DNA of 64,000 nucleotides from Prostheceraeus crozeri (Eukaryota; Platyhelminthes; Polycladida; Euryleptidae), in contig CAJQUW010006832.1 in the NCBI GenBank assembly GCA_907163375.1, positions 186,001 through 250,000 of the forward strand, given 5' to 3'. The stretch's first letter is position 1. Each line of letters opens with the position of its first letter. A program made the translations under genes and the position numbers. A model generated the notes under the pieces. That model was not told the DNA's origin, did not search any database, and saw nothing but the letters and a program-made list of their open reading frames with translations. Positions 12,314 to 25,285 of the stretch are shown one piece after another.

Positions 12314-14774
12314 TTGGTGTGTGAGAAGATAAACAAATGTTGACAACATTGAAATATAATGTTGCATGATATTCTTAAAAATATGGCAAATGTATAAATG
12401 AAATCAAAGAAATTCTGAACAGGTCGATCGGGTTCTGGCAGACGAAGGTGCAATAGAGAATTGCTTGATTTAATGCTGTCTTACTATGCTTTCAACCGCA
12501 TCTGCTAATATAGCTTGTTACATTTGTTGGCTGTTATCGTTTTAGTGAAAAAGATAAAACAAAACGATGTCATTTGTTGCGTGGTCTTTCGTCGATTCTT
12601 TTCGAGCAACACTTCGGACTTTGCTCACCTGATAGACATGTATGTAGTGACTTTAATTTTCTTTTATTGTACGCGTCCAGAAGACTGTCTGAAAAGAATC
12701 GGCGAAAGGCCTTGCAGCAAATAACGTCGCTTTGTCTTGTATTTGTCACTAAAAAATATGGTTACAAAATTGCGTACTGATCTTCTTAATAGTCTGACCG
12801 CCAGCATGAGTTTCAGCTAGGTACGAGGCCAAAAAATGGGATATTGACACTAACTACTACGAGTTTGTTCGTCTGCTGTTCTCTTTCCTCTTTCGTGACA
12901 CAAGATAAAAAACACACGTAAATCCAATGGGAAGTAGACTGAAGCTTTAGTTGAAAATCATATTTGTCTGTGCTTTCCCCTGGGTAAGCGAGAAACACTA
13001 ATGCTAGAGCCATGATTTTTGACTTGGAATGTCTTCAGGTCGCAAGCTCATGTACCTTCATCTATGAAGCTAAACATATTTAGATTTATCAAGGATCGTA
13101 AAATCGGTAGACACAACATTTTGAAAAAAACATTTATCCCCATTTTAACCATGTTTTCGAATGTATAAGCGATCTGACTATATTGCTATCAAGATATTAA
13201 TATAGCCTACACATAGTAGGAAAAGATCGGAAGACATATCATACCGATAATTGTGGTTCAGAACTTTGTAAGTAATCATGAAATTAGATAAAATATGGAA
13301 AATATCATTTTTATCAAAAACTTCATTTAGTGAATTTAGTGTGCATGTGGTACCGGATAGTACATGAGCAACCGGAAAGAACTGGGCAGACGCGCAGATT
13401 CGCAGTTTCCATAGGCTGTGCATCATTTTGTGAAAGTCTCATTATGGAAGATATATCAAACTCCCTAAAGGTGAAGTTATTAAAAAATGTGTAAGAAATA
13501 TACACAAAATCCCTTCTGGTGATTGTGAGAATAAGTAGGTAGGGCAACCTGACAGATCCAGTCATTCAAATCAGCATTAACGAAACATGCCCTCAAAGTC
13601 AACCACATCGATTGGTCATGATTTTAAATTATTTGCAGATAAGTCAATTACAAGAACCAGTGGTTCTTAGAAGCTTGACATTTAGAACAACTTCATTGTG
13701 TCGGTCGTTAGGAACTATAGGCATCGTGTCCACATCCAGATATTTGATCGTCTGTTGTTCTCTTGTTATCTTTACCTGATAACCTCACCTATTTTTGAAA
13801 ATTGTGACACTGGTTCAAATCTGATGTTATTGTATCTTTCTGCATCATTCTGTATTTGAAATTTTAGTATACAAGTATTGTAAGCTTGCTATCACGGCAA
13901 GTTTGCACCTTCTTCATCAGGCACTAATTTCCTGATAACGGAACAAATCATTTAACTCTTCAATTACTTCTATAATTTCAATTTCAAAGCTATTTAGCTG
14001 GTTAATGTCCGAATCGTGATCAGAAGAAATGCATCTTGTAATATAAACAATAATAACCGTGCTCTAAATTTTAAAATTTCTGCAATAGATTAATGAAAAT
14101 GCATTTTTGGCTCATTTGCTTTCACACGCCAAATCGACAGTTCAACCAACATTGCACAGATGCCTTTTAATTCATGAGACATTGGAAACAAGCTTAAATG
14201 ATGTCTACTGTAATGTTGACATTAATCTACAGAAAAATATTTAATGCATGAGTACAGGTGGTCTCCTCATCATAAATTATGGAAGACTTCTTAGATTAGG
14301 GTTCAGTGCTCATTGCCACTGTTGAATCTTCTATTGTCATTGATTGTAGCAATACCGTTCTTATACCAATTAAGTTTACTATCAAAGCCAGTAGAATTGT
14401 GTCTCTCAACTGCTTCACCCTAAAATCGTTTCTGAAATTTGGAAGACAAGATATGAGAGAATCTGCATCATTGAATTTCAAAATACAAGAATGGAGATCC
14501 ATTAATTAAATTAACAAGCAATACATCTTTGACATGATCGAAAATCAGCATTCAGTGTTTCATAAATCGCAGCAACAGTAACTTGTATGTGAATATATTC
14601 TACACGAAGAGGTACAGCATATGCATACTATGCATACATGCATCCTACTCCTATTATCATTACCTTCATTATTTTAGTGCTTATTGTAGTTCTGATCGAA
14701 ACTGTATGTACGGTAAACAGCTGCTGCAGAACTTCTGAGATTGCACTCTATCGTTTAATTTCATCTTTTAACCG
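12312..14774. other. No recognised gene; small dispersed repeat at 13375-13450
   Basis: The block 13375-13450 resembles 30800-30875: both contain AGAACTSGGCAGACGYG and then TCATTYTGTGAAARTCTCATT. It looks like a diverged dispersed repeat of about 75 bp. The rest of the stretch shows nothing I can name. One ORF starting at 14638 opens with a hydrophobic run (PIIITFIILVLIVVLIETVC) but runs into the SINE downstream. Confidence 0.35.
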
Positions 14775-14850
14775 TCAGTGTGGCCTAGTGATGAAGGTGC
14801 GAGCTCCTCTCCACCGCGTACTTCGGTTCGATTCCTGTGTCAGGCGAGTG
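14775..14850 (+). mobile_element. tRNA-derived SINE head
   Basis: An RNA polymerase III type 2 promoter is visible. The A-box-like sequence TGGCCTAGTGA is at 14781-14791 and a perfect B box GGTTCGATTCC is at 14825-14835. Their spacing (34 bp between boxes) is normal for tRNA. The sequence does not fold as a clean tRNA and continues into an unrelated tail (GAGTGTGGTCGGGGAATC), as in SINEs. The 3' end and target duplication are not clear. Confidence 0.65.
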
Positions 14851-14880
14851 TGGTCGGGGAATCAAGGATGTTGGCGTCTT

Positions 14881-17800
14881 TTATTTACTTAATCGCTGTC
14901 ATTCTCTTTAGATATCCAATCTATCTTTGAATTCCTCCACATATGTGGCTCTTCACTAGAGGGTGCTGGTCTATTTTATAACTGTGTCCTTGTCAAGAAA
15001 GCTTTAATAATTTACAACAGTATTCGTTTATATTCTACTTTTTTAAATTAAAAGAGCAAATAATACTATTTTCGGTAGGTCTATGTCAAAAAATTGTTAG
15101 TGATAAATCATACAGTATGTATATTTAGATAGGCATGTATAAACTCAAGAATGCTGAATAAGCGTATAATTAATGACTTATATCCGATAATTATCTTGGC
15201 CCTATCAAGACACGTGACGTCACAAAATGGTGAGCTATGTACATGTAGGTCTTCTTTTAATTAATAAGTCTCGAAAGTAAACTATGCAATAAAAGCGATA
15301 TTGATTATCGCGATGTCGATACCATAGAAAAGGAAATAAGGCGTACATAGCGCAAGACAGAATCCACTATTTATCGTGTCACCTACTATGCGTCTTTAAT
15401 GAACGAACTTAAAAGCAAAATGTAAAAAATTAAAGTAGAAGCAGATAAAAGTTGAAATTCAGGCGAACGGAGGTCAGTCACAAAAGGTCGCTGGTGTCGA
15501 CAGAGTCAATGATAGGTGACGAATTGTTGGGTCCGCATTACTCATGATGGCCTTGATAAATTGTGCACGAATCGTTGGTTGTTGTTAACCTTGAGAGAAT
15601 CAGATGCCTTTTTGTTTGAAACGTTCGCCATTCAAAGACTGATAGCAACATTAACTGGATTGAAGTTGGGCTGCGCGAATAAAAGTCGGAGTTAAGCCGG
15701 TAACTAAATAAAGTAGGATGTTGCTACACAAGTGGTGGTGGAAGTTGAAAACACGACGTGCGGTGCAACGCATCAGGAATATTCAAATCGACTAGTGAGA
15801 TAGACAATATAAAAGAAGAAGGCATTAGTGGGGACATATAACGAATAAGCGATTGTAATTTGTAATCTAGTAACAATTTGCGCTGCCAAGCTAGTAGTGG
15901 TCTAATAGAGGTCTGTGGCGTTTTACTATAGGGGGGTATATTTTGGGAACAATTTCTTAGGGTGCCGGTGTCTGCAGTCTACTAGAGGTTTTACGGTAAG
16001 TCTGATCTAATCGGCAATATTTTTTAAAAAATCTCAACCAACCCTGTATAATGCATGCATGTCACTATTACTGCAATTGTCTTTTAGCTTATAAAATATT
16101 CCATAATATAGAATTATCGGCTGAATTTGCCAAAATCTGTTTTGCCTGGTGTGTCACTGAAATTATGACAAATATAAGGCAAATAGGGCTTTTTGTCTAC
16201 TGCTTGATACATGTATGTTGAAAATTGTGGCGTATAGTATATACCTACATTGCATGTGAAATAAATAAGCCATTAATTATTTTTTTGTGATAAATTCACA
16301 AAATTGACAGCATACATGTAAATAAATTTCCCAAAACTTTTAGGCAAATTTAAGATTGATGGAGGAGTGCAATATGAAGAATGTGCTATAAATAAATTCA
16401 CAAGAATCTCGGGAGCTTCCAGATATCATGCATACTGCATATGCATGCGCATAAGTCCTTCTTGATGCTTGCTCAAAAATGGGATTTCTATACATCTCAT
16501 TCCACACGATTCATCAATCAGAAAAATATGTACAATGAGCCAAACCTGTTTTTCGTGATCCATGACCTTGTATTGCTTAACTGCTAAGCGGAAGATATTC
16601 AATGCCTCTATTTTTTTTGACAGACATTCAAATTGGACTCATTTTGTCGAATATTCATTTTCCTTTCTTTGTATCTCAAAATCCTTCCTAAGCATCTACT
16701 TATAGTCACACCATTCCAATTACTATTCTAACTCTTCCTTAAAAGATTCCTTTATTCATTTTTTCTCCCTTCATCAGGCTTTAATACTCATATGGTATAG
16801 ACTAATTTCAGTGACATCTAGCAATTCCGAGTCTTCTTAGTCTAAAATGTTTTGAGCTTAGCTGTCCTTTCCTACAAATTTAAATGTTGCCACGTTATCA
16901 TTTTGATTTTAGATTTTGCATGTAACTTGAAGAACGTGCATGCTTGTATGTCGGTTTTATGTAACAGATATTGAGATAACAGCTTTACTTGATATTCCCA
17001 AAAAGATGATTGATACAAAATTATGACATTATCCCTATTATCAAGATATAACATCCTTGAGTTTTCAAAATTTTCACGATGGAAAATGAAGATTGACATG
17101 TTGATCCTGAATTAGCTTAGTCTCCCTATTTAATCAACGAGTACACATTTTTTGTGTGTCCTGTAATTTAAATTATTACAATGATAATGGACAAATTCCT
17201 GTCATTTGTTCTACATCATTGTAAATCAGCATTACATTGGTTCAGGCACACGTGATATCATGGTAGATAGATAATTTTCTTGTTGAGTGTTTTGTTTGTT
17301 AATAGTAATACAAGTCTGAACACGGTCCTACCGCTGCTCATCTTCATGTTTTACTGTTGTCTGAATATGACACTGATTTAAATTTAAATCTTAATGAAAA
17401 GCCAACCATGTTCATCAAGTAGTCAATAGTGTTTGAAGGAGGCAACGTCCGTGTTCTCACACAGAATATTCATGTTCTGTTCTGTTATTCCCTAGCCTGT
17501 GAAGGTTGCCTACTTCCGAAGTCCGAAATTGACACCTTCCGTTCTCTTGAACATACACGTGTCGATGAGAACAAGAGGGAGAATGCATCGTTAAGTCCAG
17601 TTAATTCGTTCCACGATGTAAATAAATTGTATTTTTCTATTTATATCAATAAGAGCCACGGAACTTTTAGGCAATATGATTGCGATGAATTGACAGTGCC
17701 AGTTTTTGCCAAAAAAGCAATCCATCTTACTCAACGTTTACTTCATTGCTCATTGTCTAACTTGTTATTTCAGTTAAATCTGAACTTCATAAGAGCGCTC

Positions 17801-17990
17801 TTGTAGATGTAAGAGTATTGATCATAATTACTGCTATCAGTGGAATCGGCTAATGGTTTCCTCGGTTAACTGTCACATTCAGAGGAAAAATCATTCCTGC
17901 TGTACATGTACATGCATGTAAATTAGATATTTCTTCCTATTGCGATCAAATTAATTAGTGAACTCTTAACAATGTTTTGAATTTCAACAG
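14881..17990. other. No recognised gene; one promoter-like motif cluster
   Basis: At 15211-15223 the string CACGTGACGTCAC combines an E-box (CACGTG) and a full CRE (TGACGTCA), followed by CAAAATGG. Nothing convincing follows as a coding exon. The ORF 17429-17806 (125 aa) has no known motif. The rest is AT-rich with scattered ATGCAT words. Confidence 0.3.
15211..15223. promoter_or_regulatory. Composite E-box/CRE motif
   Basis: CACGTG and TGACGTCA overlap in 13 bp, a combination common in bHLH-zip and CREB/ATF target promoters. There is no TATA box or gene nearby that I can support, so a regulatory role is inference only. Confidence 0.3.
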
Positions 17991-18039
17991 ATCTGCCATT
18001 CTCAGACAAAATGCAGCAATTTCATGAAGGATGATGTTG
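17991..18039 (+). other. Candidate 49-nt internal exon of an unknown host gene
   Basis: The segment is bounded by a good acceptor (TTTTGAATTTCAACAG) and a consensus donor (TTG/GTAAGT). One frame is open through it (ICHSQTKCSNFMKDDVG). No flanking exon can be tied to it, so this may be chance. Confidence 0.22.
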
Positions 18040-18373
18040 GTAAGTCATTCAATTCAACTCCTTCAAAAAAACTTGGTAAATAATACTTTACCTGAGTTCA
18101 GCTGAGTAATTGATTTAAGCCAAATAACTATCATAATATGGGGGCGTAAATTAAATGATTTCAGCTTCCTCATTCCAAAAAATTGTTGTGTCATTCCAGC
18201 ACACTTCATTCCAAAATAACACACTCAAGCCATTTCAAAGTGCTTAGTTCATTTCTTCGCAGTGAAATAAAAATGACTCTTAGATTAAAAATGGCAACTG
18301 GGCCTATACGCCCACAACACTAATATTGTGATAGAATCATCACTGCTTTCTATTGCGTGCAATATTCATCTTT
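18040..18373. other. Non-coding AT-rich spacer
   Basis: Nothing recognised between the candidate short exon and the BEL/Pao fossil. Confidence 0.4.
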
Positions 18374-19340
18374 TCAGAGCTTAACAAACGGTAATAAACA
18401 CTTTTGTTGCAAAATGCACATTGGCTGGGCTTTTGATGGTAAGATTTGCTCGATCTGGCGACTTACAGTGCTTTTTTGGATGATTTTAAAAATCATAGAG
18501 TGAAATTCTGTGGCTTCACCAAGAGATTTCAGTTCTTCTCGCTTACGAACCTCAAGCTCCAAAAGCGAAGTGAACTCATCAAGATCTGGCTGTCTACCGT
18601 GTGTGGCATCTAAAACTTTCATCAGCAAATTTCTTGGAATTTTCCTCAACAATGACGGCATACTGAGCGGACTGCACATGGAAGAGTCTAGTGACAACTG
18701 TCTCAGAGAACCAACATCAAAATTGATACTGTCAAGAAATCTACGTAATCCTGAACTAGAGTCATCGGATGGATGAATGTTATTGAGAGATTCAATATAA
18801 GGATTTTTTATTTTATTTTCATGCCCCAAAATCAGTACGAAGCTTCTCTAAAACCATGCCATATGATGCATTAGAGGGTCGACAATGACTGACTTGCTCT
18901 TTTTTCAATACCGTGCAAAATACTCATCAAATTTATGAACTAGGTAGCTTCCTCTAGATCAGACCTGGAATCAATATCGGCCTTGAAAACATCGTGAATT
19001 AGCCATCGAAATGTACAAGATTTAGTTTTTTTGCAACTTGGCGTGACTAAGCGACGTTGAAATGGGTCTGCACGAGGGTGCATCAGATTTGGTCAATGAT
19101 GGTGGCTTGTGCTTTGATGAAAATGCCTCTACTTCAGAAATCTTTTGGACATTATCTCTCATAATATCGCTATCAACCTCAAACTATTTCATAAAAACTT
19201 CACTGTCAACAGTTTCGTTTGAGTTGATGTCAGTGATTTGTTTGTCGGGCATCTATCTATATTCATCGATTCTCTGTTTCAGAAATGATCGGTCAAAACT
19301 AATCGAGTTGGGATCTGGAACATTGTTCGTCATCGAATAA
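18374..19340 (-). mobile_element. BEL/Pao LTR-retroelement gag fossil
   Basis: The minus strand encodes a recognisable part of the Gag-like region of BEL/Pao retrotransposons (DUF1759-type). It contains LRRFLDSINFDVGSLRQL, MPSLLRKIPRNLLMKVLD and LDEFTSLLELEVRKREE, which follow the family order L-x-x-F-x-D, S-L-L, L-x-x-K-I-P and a D-x-x-x-L-L-x-x-L-x-x-E-x-x-x-R-E helix. Weaker matches extend upstream to about 19340. No protease, RT, integrase or LTR is visible, and there are several breaks. It is an old, truncated fossil. Confidence 0.65.
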
Positions 19341-20314
19341 TTAACCCTATTGTAGTGCCTATTAAAGTGCGCACGATGGCCATCACGCTGTGTGGACATT
19401 AAAGGAAGACATTACAAAAAGGAACCTACACAATAAACGTAAATTAGCTGAACCTATATGATGATGAAAATGGAATTTGGGTTCATAAATCGATAAATAT
19501 TTGTGCTTCGTTGAATGTCTGGCTTGGTCAAGGCACCATTTGTGGATTATACGGATGAACGACCAAACCGTTGACACGTAATTTATTGGATAAACAGTTC
19601 GTTGTTAGGACAAATCACATTTAAACGTTCACAAGTGATGATTTAAGTGATATCTACAAACAACAGATCACTTACAGTCCGCAGAAATTGAAAAATTCAG
19701 TTGTATGTGTGTTATCACTAAGCTTTATTGACCAAGCAAATAACATTGAAAAATTCCTTTTCATCGATACAAATCTGGTACTTTTGAGACGGTTGTTCAT
19801 GTCACTAAGCTCCAAAAATTTAGCGCTAACTAGTTGACGTTTGAGCGTTAGCTTTATTTTGTTACTTGATGGTTTGATGACCGACTTAACATTTCATGAC
19901 ATTGTGACAATCCCTGCCGAGGGATCGGGGGGAGGATGGGGAGTAGTTGGTTAATAGACCTAGACATCGACAATTCAAACGGATCACCAAAAATAAAATG
20001 CTCAGCCAAATTCTGATAATTCTGAAAAACCTAAATGTTGTCTCTGTCGTTTCATTGTCTTAATTGCTATAAATGACTTATATACTTAATGAATATAATA
20101 CTTAATATACAATGTATAATATACCTTACATACTTAATGACTTACCACTTCCTGTTTAAACTTAACTTGAATTGCATCGGTATTGGTTTACGAATCAGAC
20201 AACTAAAAAAATAAGAACAAAAAAGCAATGAATGAGATAAAAAATACTGCAGTTGCAGATGACTTTAGATATTTTGAAAGATTTTTGTTTCACCCAAACT
20301 GACAACCAAAAAGA
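19341..20314. other. No recognised gene
   Basis: AT-rich DNA with nothing I can name, ending at the left arm of an inverted repeat pair (20315). Confidence 0.4.
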
Positions 20315-22464
20315 CGGTAAAATAATTCGCCTAAGATGTCGGTGTGCATTACTGTGCAATCATTCGAAAATTTGCGGCATCACGCGCTGCATCATCAATG
20401 CGGAATGAAATGCGACAAATAGCAAAACATATCGTTGTCCACGCTTTCCCTCGAGTCTCAGACAGAGAAGCATGAAATAGCTTGCATAACAATGTAGCGC
20501 TTACTTGGATAGGAGAACAGTAATGTAAATTTTATGGCCTGTGGTTTCCATGCTTGTTGACTCCCTAGGAGGAAGGATTTACTAATGCCGATACAGCAGG
20601 AGCAAAATATTACACAACAATACATTGTTCAATTATTTTCATCGTATCAATGAAATCACAATCATGCATCAACCCTATTTTATCTGCGGGGAACTCCTGG
20701 AGCACTTAACCATTTTTTGCTTTAAGTCCTAAACTGTAAGGGTCATGACGCTAGTTTTTGTGCTCTTAGTTTCTACGCATTTTCGATACCCTATTCATAT
20801 TTTATCAAATTTGATCCAGTGTTGTCAGCTGAGTTTTATCTTCACCGTGTTTACTGTGAACCGAGTTTAAATTCCATGATCAAGAAACTGAGTTTACTTT
20901 TCATTTTTACTGGAACCGATTTTGTGGAAACCTAACTGGGTTTCGGAAACACGGTTAACTGAGTTAAATTTGTCCCACGATTCAGTGCTGCATCGTAATA
21001 GTCAAGCATCCTAAATGAGAGGGAATGCATTTCTCGGAAATCCCACATCAAAGCAGACACGATATGACTTGCCTCTAAACTTCATTTTTGCTCTCAGGCT
21101 GTTGAGGTTTTGCTTTTTGAAAGCATTTGAATATTCTTTCATGAAAACGTAATTGATGATAGTGCCGCAGTCAGATGTTACGATATATTTGTATGACAAT
21201 ATAGATACTACTTCAGTTATTGCTGTTCTTTGGGATATCATGCTGTCTGCGTGCATGCTCTACACAGAAAATAATAACTAATTCTTACTTTGGAAAATTG
21301 CTACAGTCCTAATGCAAATATAATAATGAGTTGCAGGGAAATTATAGAAGAAAGTTGGTGTTGTGATTTTGGAATGGAAAATTCGACTGAATGATAACAT
21401 CTCAATTTACAAGTTTAGGTAGGCCCACTGGTTATACATATGATATATTTATATGTATTAATTAATTATTAATTTAAATATTAAATATGATACATATTTA
21501 TGGTTTCTGTCAACTTCATCCTCGTGTGGAATTTTCGGCAGGTCTTCCTTTTTGGACATAGCAAATTATTCTAATTGATCTCCAAATAGACATTTCATCT
21601 ACAAGCCTATAGGCACTCGTAAAATATTCCACGTAAACAGGTATAACTTGCTTACGAAAGGTGATTAATGTATTGTTATTTTTACACAATGAATTATTTT
21701 GATAATTTCTTCTTAATTGATTTCCCTTGAAAATAAATCCCAAATTATTTTTGAAAGCCTATTAATTTATATTGGTCCTTTTCGTAGTCTTATCTTAGCA
21801 CAAGCATGAAATGTGTATAAGCCTCTGGGTCTGTTTTCAAACACTGAAAATGAAATCAAGCAAACCAAGATTCTAAAATACTTGCCAGTCTAGAAACTAT
21901 AGAACACAGCAAAAAGATTTTCAAAAACATTTGTCAAATTTATCAAGCGCAATGCCAATGAGGTGGTCTCTGTGGCAAGAGGCACTTGTATTTTCTTGCC
22001 ATAGGCTCTATGCCTCCTTCTAAATATTCATCAATAGTAGATAGCCTACTATAAAAAAGCTTAAATTTTGCATAGGCTAAAGGTACTTCTAATTTCCATC
22101 TCGCGCGAATTCAGATCAGCTCTATTGTCATATTATTTTCTAACTCCCTCTTTAACTTCTCTATGATAAACCATGGACATCTAGAATGCATGGTTGAACT
22201 TAATCAGTATTATGCCTCAAACTCTGATTAAAAAGCTCTCGAATGAAGTACTCGCAATATATACCTTTATAATCAGTTTCTGATGACTTTTTTGTCCTAC
22301 TGGTGCATTTCTCTTTTGTAACCGAGTTTTGCTGGAATATTTTATTGAATTATAACTGAGTTTCTTGAAGAACTCAGTTGACAACATTGATTTGATACAT
22401 AGAAGCATTACAAATTTGACTTTTACTTATACGTAGACACCGACATCTTAGGTGAATATTTTAA
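20315..22464. mobile_element. Possible old DNA element defined by a 26-bp inverted repeat pair
   Basis: The left arm at 20315-20345 contains CGCCTAAGATGTCGGTGTGC. The right arm at 22437-22464 contains ACACCGACATCTTAGGTGAA, the inverse complement with one mismatch, and both continue into an ATTTTA stretch. No target duplication is evident and no transposase is seen. It encloses a younger hAT-type element (20817-22389). Confidence 0.4.
20817..22389. mobile_element. Non-autonomous hAT-type element
   Basis: The left end is CAGTGTTGTCAGCTGAGTT and the right end on the minus strand is CAATGTTGTCAACTGAGTT (17 of 19 match). The flanks are ATTTGATC (20809-20816) and ATTTGATA (22390-22397), an 8-bp duplication with one mismatch. 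CA-type termini and an 8-bp duplication fit hAT. The 1573-bp interior has no transposase motif. Further copies of the AACTGAGTTT word lie near each end, including a near-palindrome at 22354-22379. Confidence 0.65.
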
Positions 22465-23689
22465 TCGATTTAGGCATTTTTTAGGTGAATAATTTTGCAG
22501 ATTTAGGTTGTTAATTTAGGTGAATTAAAATCCCTTAAAATAACTAAATTTATCTAGAGCAATTGCATGTTTTCTTCAGTTTTTGTTTCTTTACTTTTTC
22601 GTTGTCTAATTTGTAAACGAAAACATTGCAATGTAATTAAGGGCTGATAAGATGATCAGTTATCAATTTAGATGTGATTCGGAACAATTTTATTTCAAAC
22701 TAAATAACTAAATAAACCGATAAATTGTAAACGATCTCTCAACGTCTGCACTGACAAATGAAGAGAATTTTGACGCGGCAGCATCAGAGGCGTCAGAAGA
22801 AAATCTTTCGGGTGGATCCATATTTTCACTCATCATGATATATCTCATGAAGTTCAGATAACAGTGGATTTTTTGAGATTGCATGCGTGCCACAATATCA
22901 AAAACCAACGTTTAGTCGAAAAGAAAACAAGTTACGTGCTTTGACAAAATTATTGGAATTTAAGTGGAAAATATATTTTAGGTGATTCACCTTCATTGTC
23001 AATGTCTACTTATAAGCCTTTTGAAAATCGAGAATATGTCAATTTTTTTCAAAATTGAGCATCTTGATTTAATTCAAATTACTCTACAGACTATTGAGAA
23101 AGTACAAAGCACAAAGTGATGCTCAACAGATTCATTCATCCATAAATGCATCTATGTAACTGGTACATAGTTAGTAGAAATAACCTTAAAGTACCACTCT
23201 CAACAGCTCTCAGCAGATCCAAAGTAAAAAATGGACAGATTATCCTGCCTCAAAATATATTTGAGGCATTTGTCTATTCAGATATGTAGTTGCTGTATTT
23301 TTCCTGCTCAATATGTAATTGCAACAATAGTAGACAATTCATAATTTACATGTATTTTCTAAAATTGCTATTTGAGTTGCATTCGACCCAGCTTTACTAT
23401 CCCAATGCAATCAAACATGCTCCCAACATTCTCATAAGAAGTTTTCATTCGATAGTTGATTAAACATGTAGTTTTTCGAAGCCATCGACAGTCAATTTCC
23501 AAAAGAAACTGAAAAATCCAATTTCTTGAAAAGAGTAGAATCCAAATTAATTCTGCTATTCATATCAACATGATGGCCGAGCTTGATAAAACTGATACCA
23601 CCACTTTTCTACTGGGTAGTTTCTAAGGTAGTTTGAATACCTTAGTTTCAAATTTCAAGAACCGTTTATTCATCAGATGAGGATGCTGG
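22465..23689. other. No recognised gene; TTTAGGTGAAT-rich segment
   Basis: Between 22448 and 22525 the words TTAGGTGAATA and GATTTAGG recur four times, and TTTTAGGTGATTCACC appears again at about 22977. These look like pieces of one old repeat. No coding signal is seen. Confidence 0.3.
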
Positions 23690-24140
23690 ATACATTTTCA
23701 AAATGCGCTTCGAAATATCAAAATGTTTTGATCAATTGTCTCAATCCTATCCACAGCGAGCTATGAAGCGCAGCGAGACCTGGATTTGGAATGCGTTGCT
23801 ACAGGACAGTTCTCAGCATCTATTACCCACAGCACCAAATGCAGATGTCGTGCGAAGATTATGCGCAGTTAACAAAAATATGCACCATCATTAGCCACTG
23901 ATTACTCGACGACAACTATGTACAATGGTTGGAACACGTGATTAGAAGAAATCCAGATGAATTGACGAAGATCTCCATGTCTGGCTTGTTTGAGGGAAAC
24001 AGACCACGAGGAAAACCTCAAGACACCTGGTTCGACCTCCTACTAACAGAAAACAGAAATGACAAGAATCGGAAGGACTACGATCGATCAGAATGGAAAA
24101 GAGTGGTCCAAAATCTGACTCAGGTATGTCTGAGGTAGGT
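23690..24140 (+). mobile_element. LINE C-terminal fragment
   Basis: The segment 23929-24138 encodes HVIRRNPDELTKISMSGLFE, then NRPRGKPQDTWFDLL and KDYDRSEWKRVV. This is the pattern after the RT domain in many LINEs: LGHVxRR, then a GxRxxGRPxxTWxxxL block, then DRxxWRxxV. The upstream part to 23690 is in another frame. It ends in a short direct repeat of the word TCTGACTCAGGTATG (24115-24175). It is 5' truncated and dead. Confidence 0.6.
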
Positions 24141-24179
24141 CTGACTCAGGTATGTCTACTCAGGTAGGTATGTCTGACG

Positions 24180-25285
24180 CCCTCTAGTTTGTCATCTCAT
24201 AACCCAACGCTTGAAAATAAAAGTCTCCTCTCCTATTGACCAACTCTAATTCCCACCTCATTTGTGCATCGCACGTATCCGTGCGTGAAGCTCACTCTTC
24301 GACGCACTATGTGACTGTTCATTGGTGCTATGAGTCAAATACATATAAATACAGTGAATATATTTAGATATTTATTTATTTATTTATTAAGTCTGTTTAA
24401 ATTCATCTTTGTGGTTTCCCGTTCAAATTGTAAAAGTAGTCGCATGCAAAATTTTGTCCGATGAAGTTATATTTCACTTTATATCTCAGCTTATCTATTT
24501 TTCAAATTGACCCTCATTCTTTTATCTATATCATCATTATGACAAGAAGGCCAAACAATGCATTGGAAAGCAATTTTAATGTAGATATCAACTAACGAAT
24601 TTTACTTTGATCTCAACCGATGTGCGGCATTGATGTCAGCTACAATGTACATTTATTATTATTACCGACGCCTCTTTGCCAGTTTATTTTTCTACCACCG
24701 TTGACGTATCCACTTAGGTATTGCATAAACATATTTCGGACTCAATTATATTGATTCCAAATTGGCATTCACTAAGCATAAGTTCATAATTAAGTGGAAT
24801 CACCTCACAAGTCTTGGTAGATATTCAAGCAATTTTAAGTTTTAGAAGAGAATGCAATTCGCTTTGGGCATTAATGCGATAGAGTTGGCTCTTGAAGCTA
24901 TGAGATAGATCCTGGTAGCCCTTGGGTGCAAGTTTTAAAGAAATGATGTTGACTAAATGCTTGTGCATGTACAAGTACTTCGGCTGTCACTGTCAATTTA
25001 TTGCGTGAAGTGCAGAGAAGAAAAGATTTGCAAAGTGAAACATAGGAGTGTATAAACGTGTTTTCAAAATTAAAATTGCTATAAACAGTAAATAGATGTC
25101 TTTACCCCTTCATTCGTGCTCAGATCGCATGTATTTTATGGATCATGTGGAGGTCTCTACTTCTTTGAGTTATATATCTCGCGCACATTTTGAGATGCGC
25201 AGTTTTTTATTATGTATGATTATTTCCAAAGAAATGAAAATCGAGAGACAAAGGTAAAACAGACGGATGAAGTTGGAGTTAATGA
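24180..25285. other. No recognised gene
   Basis: Contains a short (TTTA)n run at about 24370-24388. Otherwise AT-rich DNA with no motif I can name. Confidence 0.4.

Noticed and set aside
14781-14850. A tRNA gene
   Set aside because: A and B boxes are present, but the sequence does not close into an acceptor stem and continues as SINE tail.
17429-17806. 125-aa ORF as a host gene
   Set aside because: No motif, no splice support and unremarkable composition. One ORF of this size is expected by chance in 64 kb.
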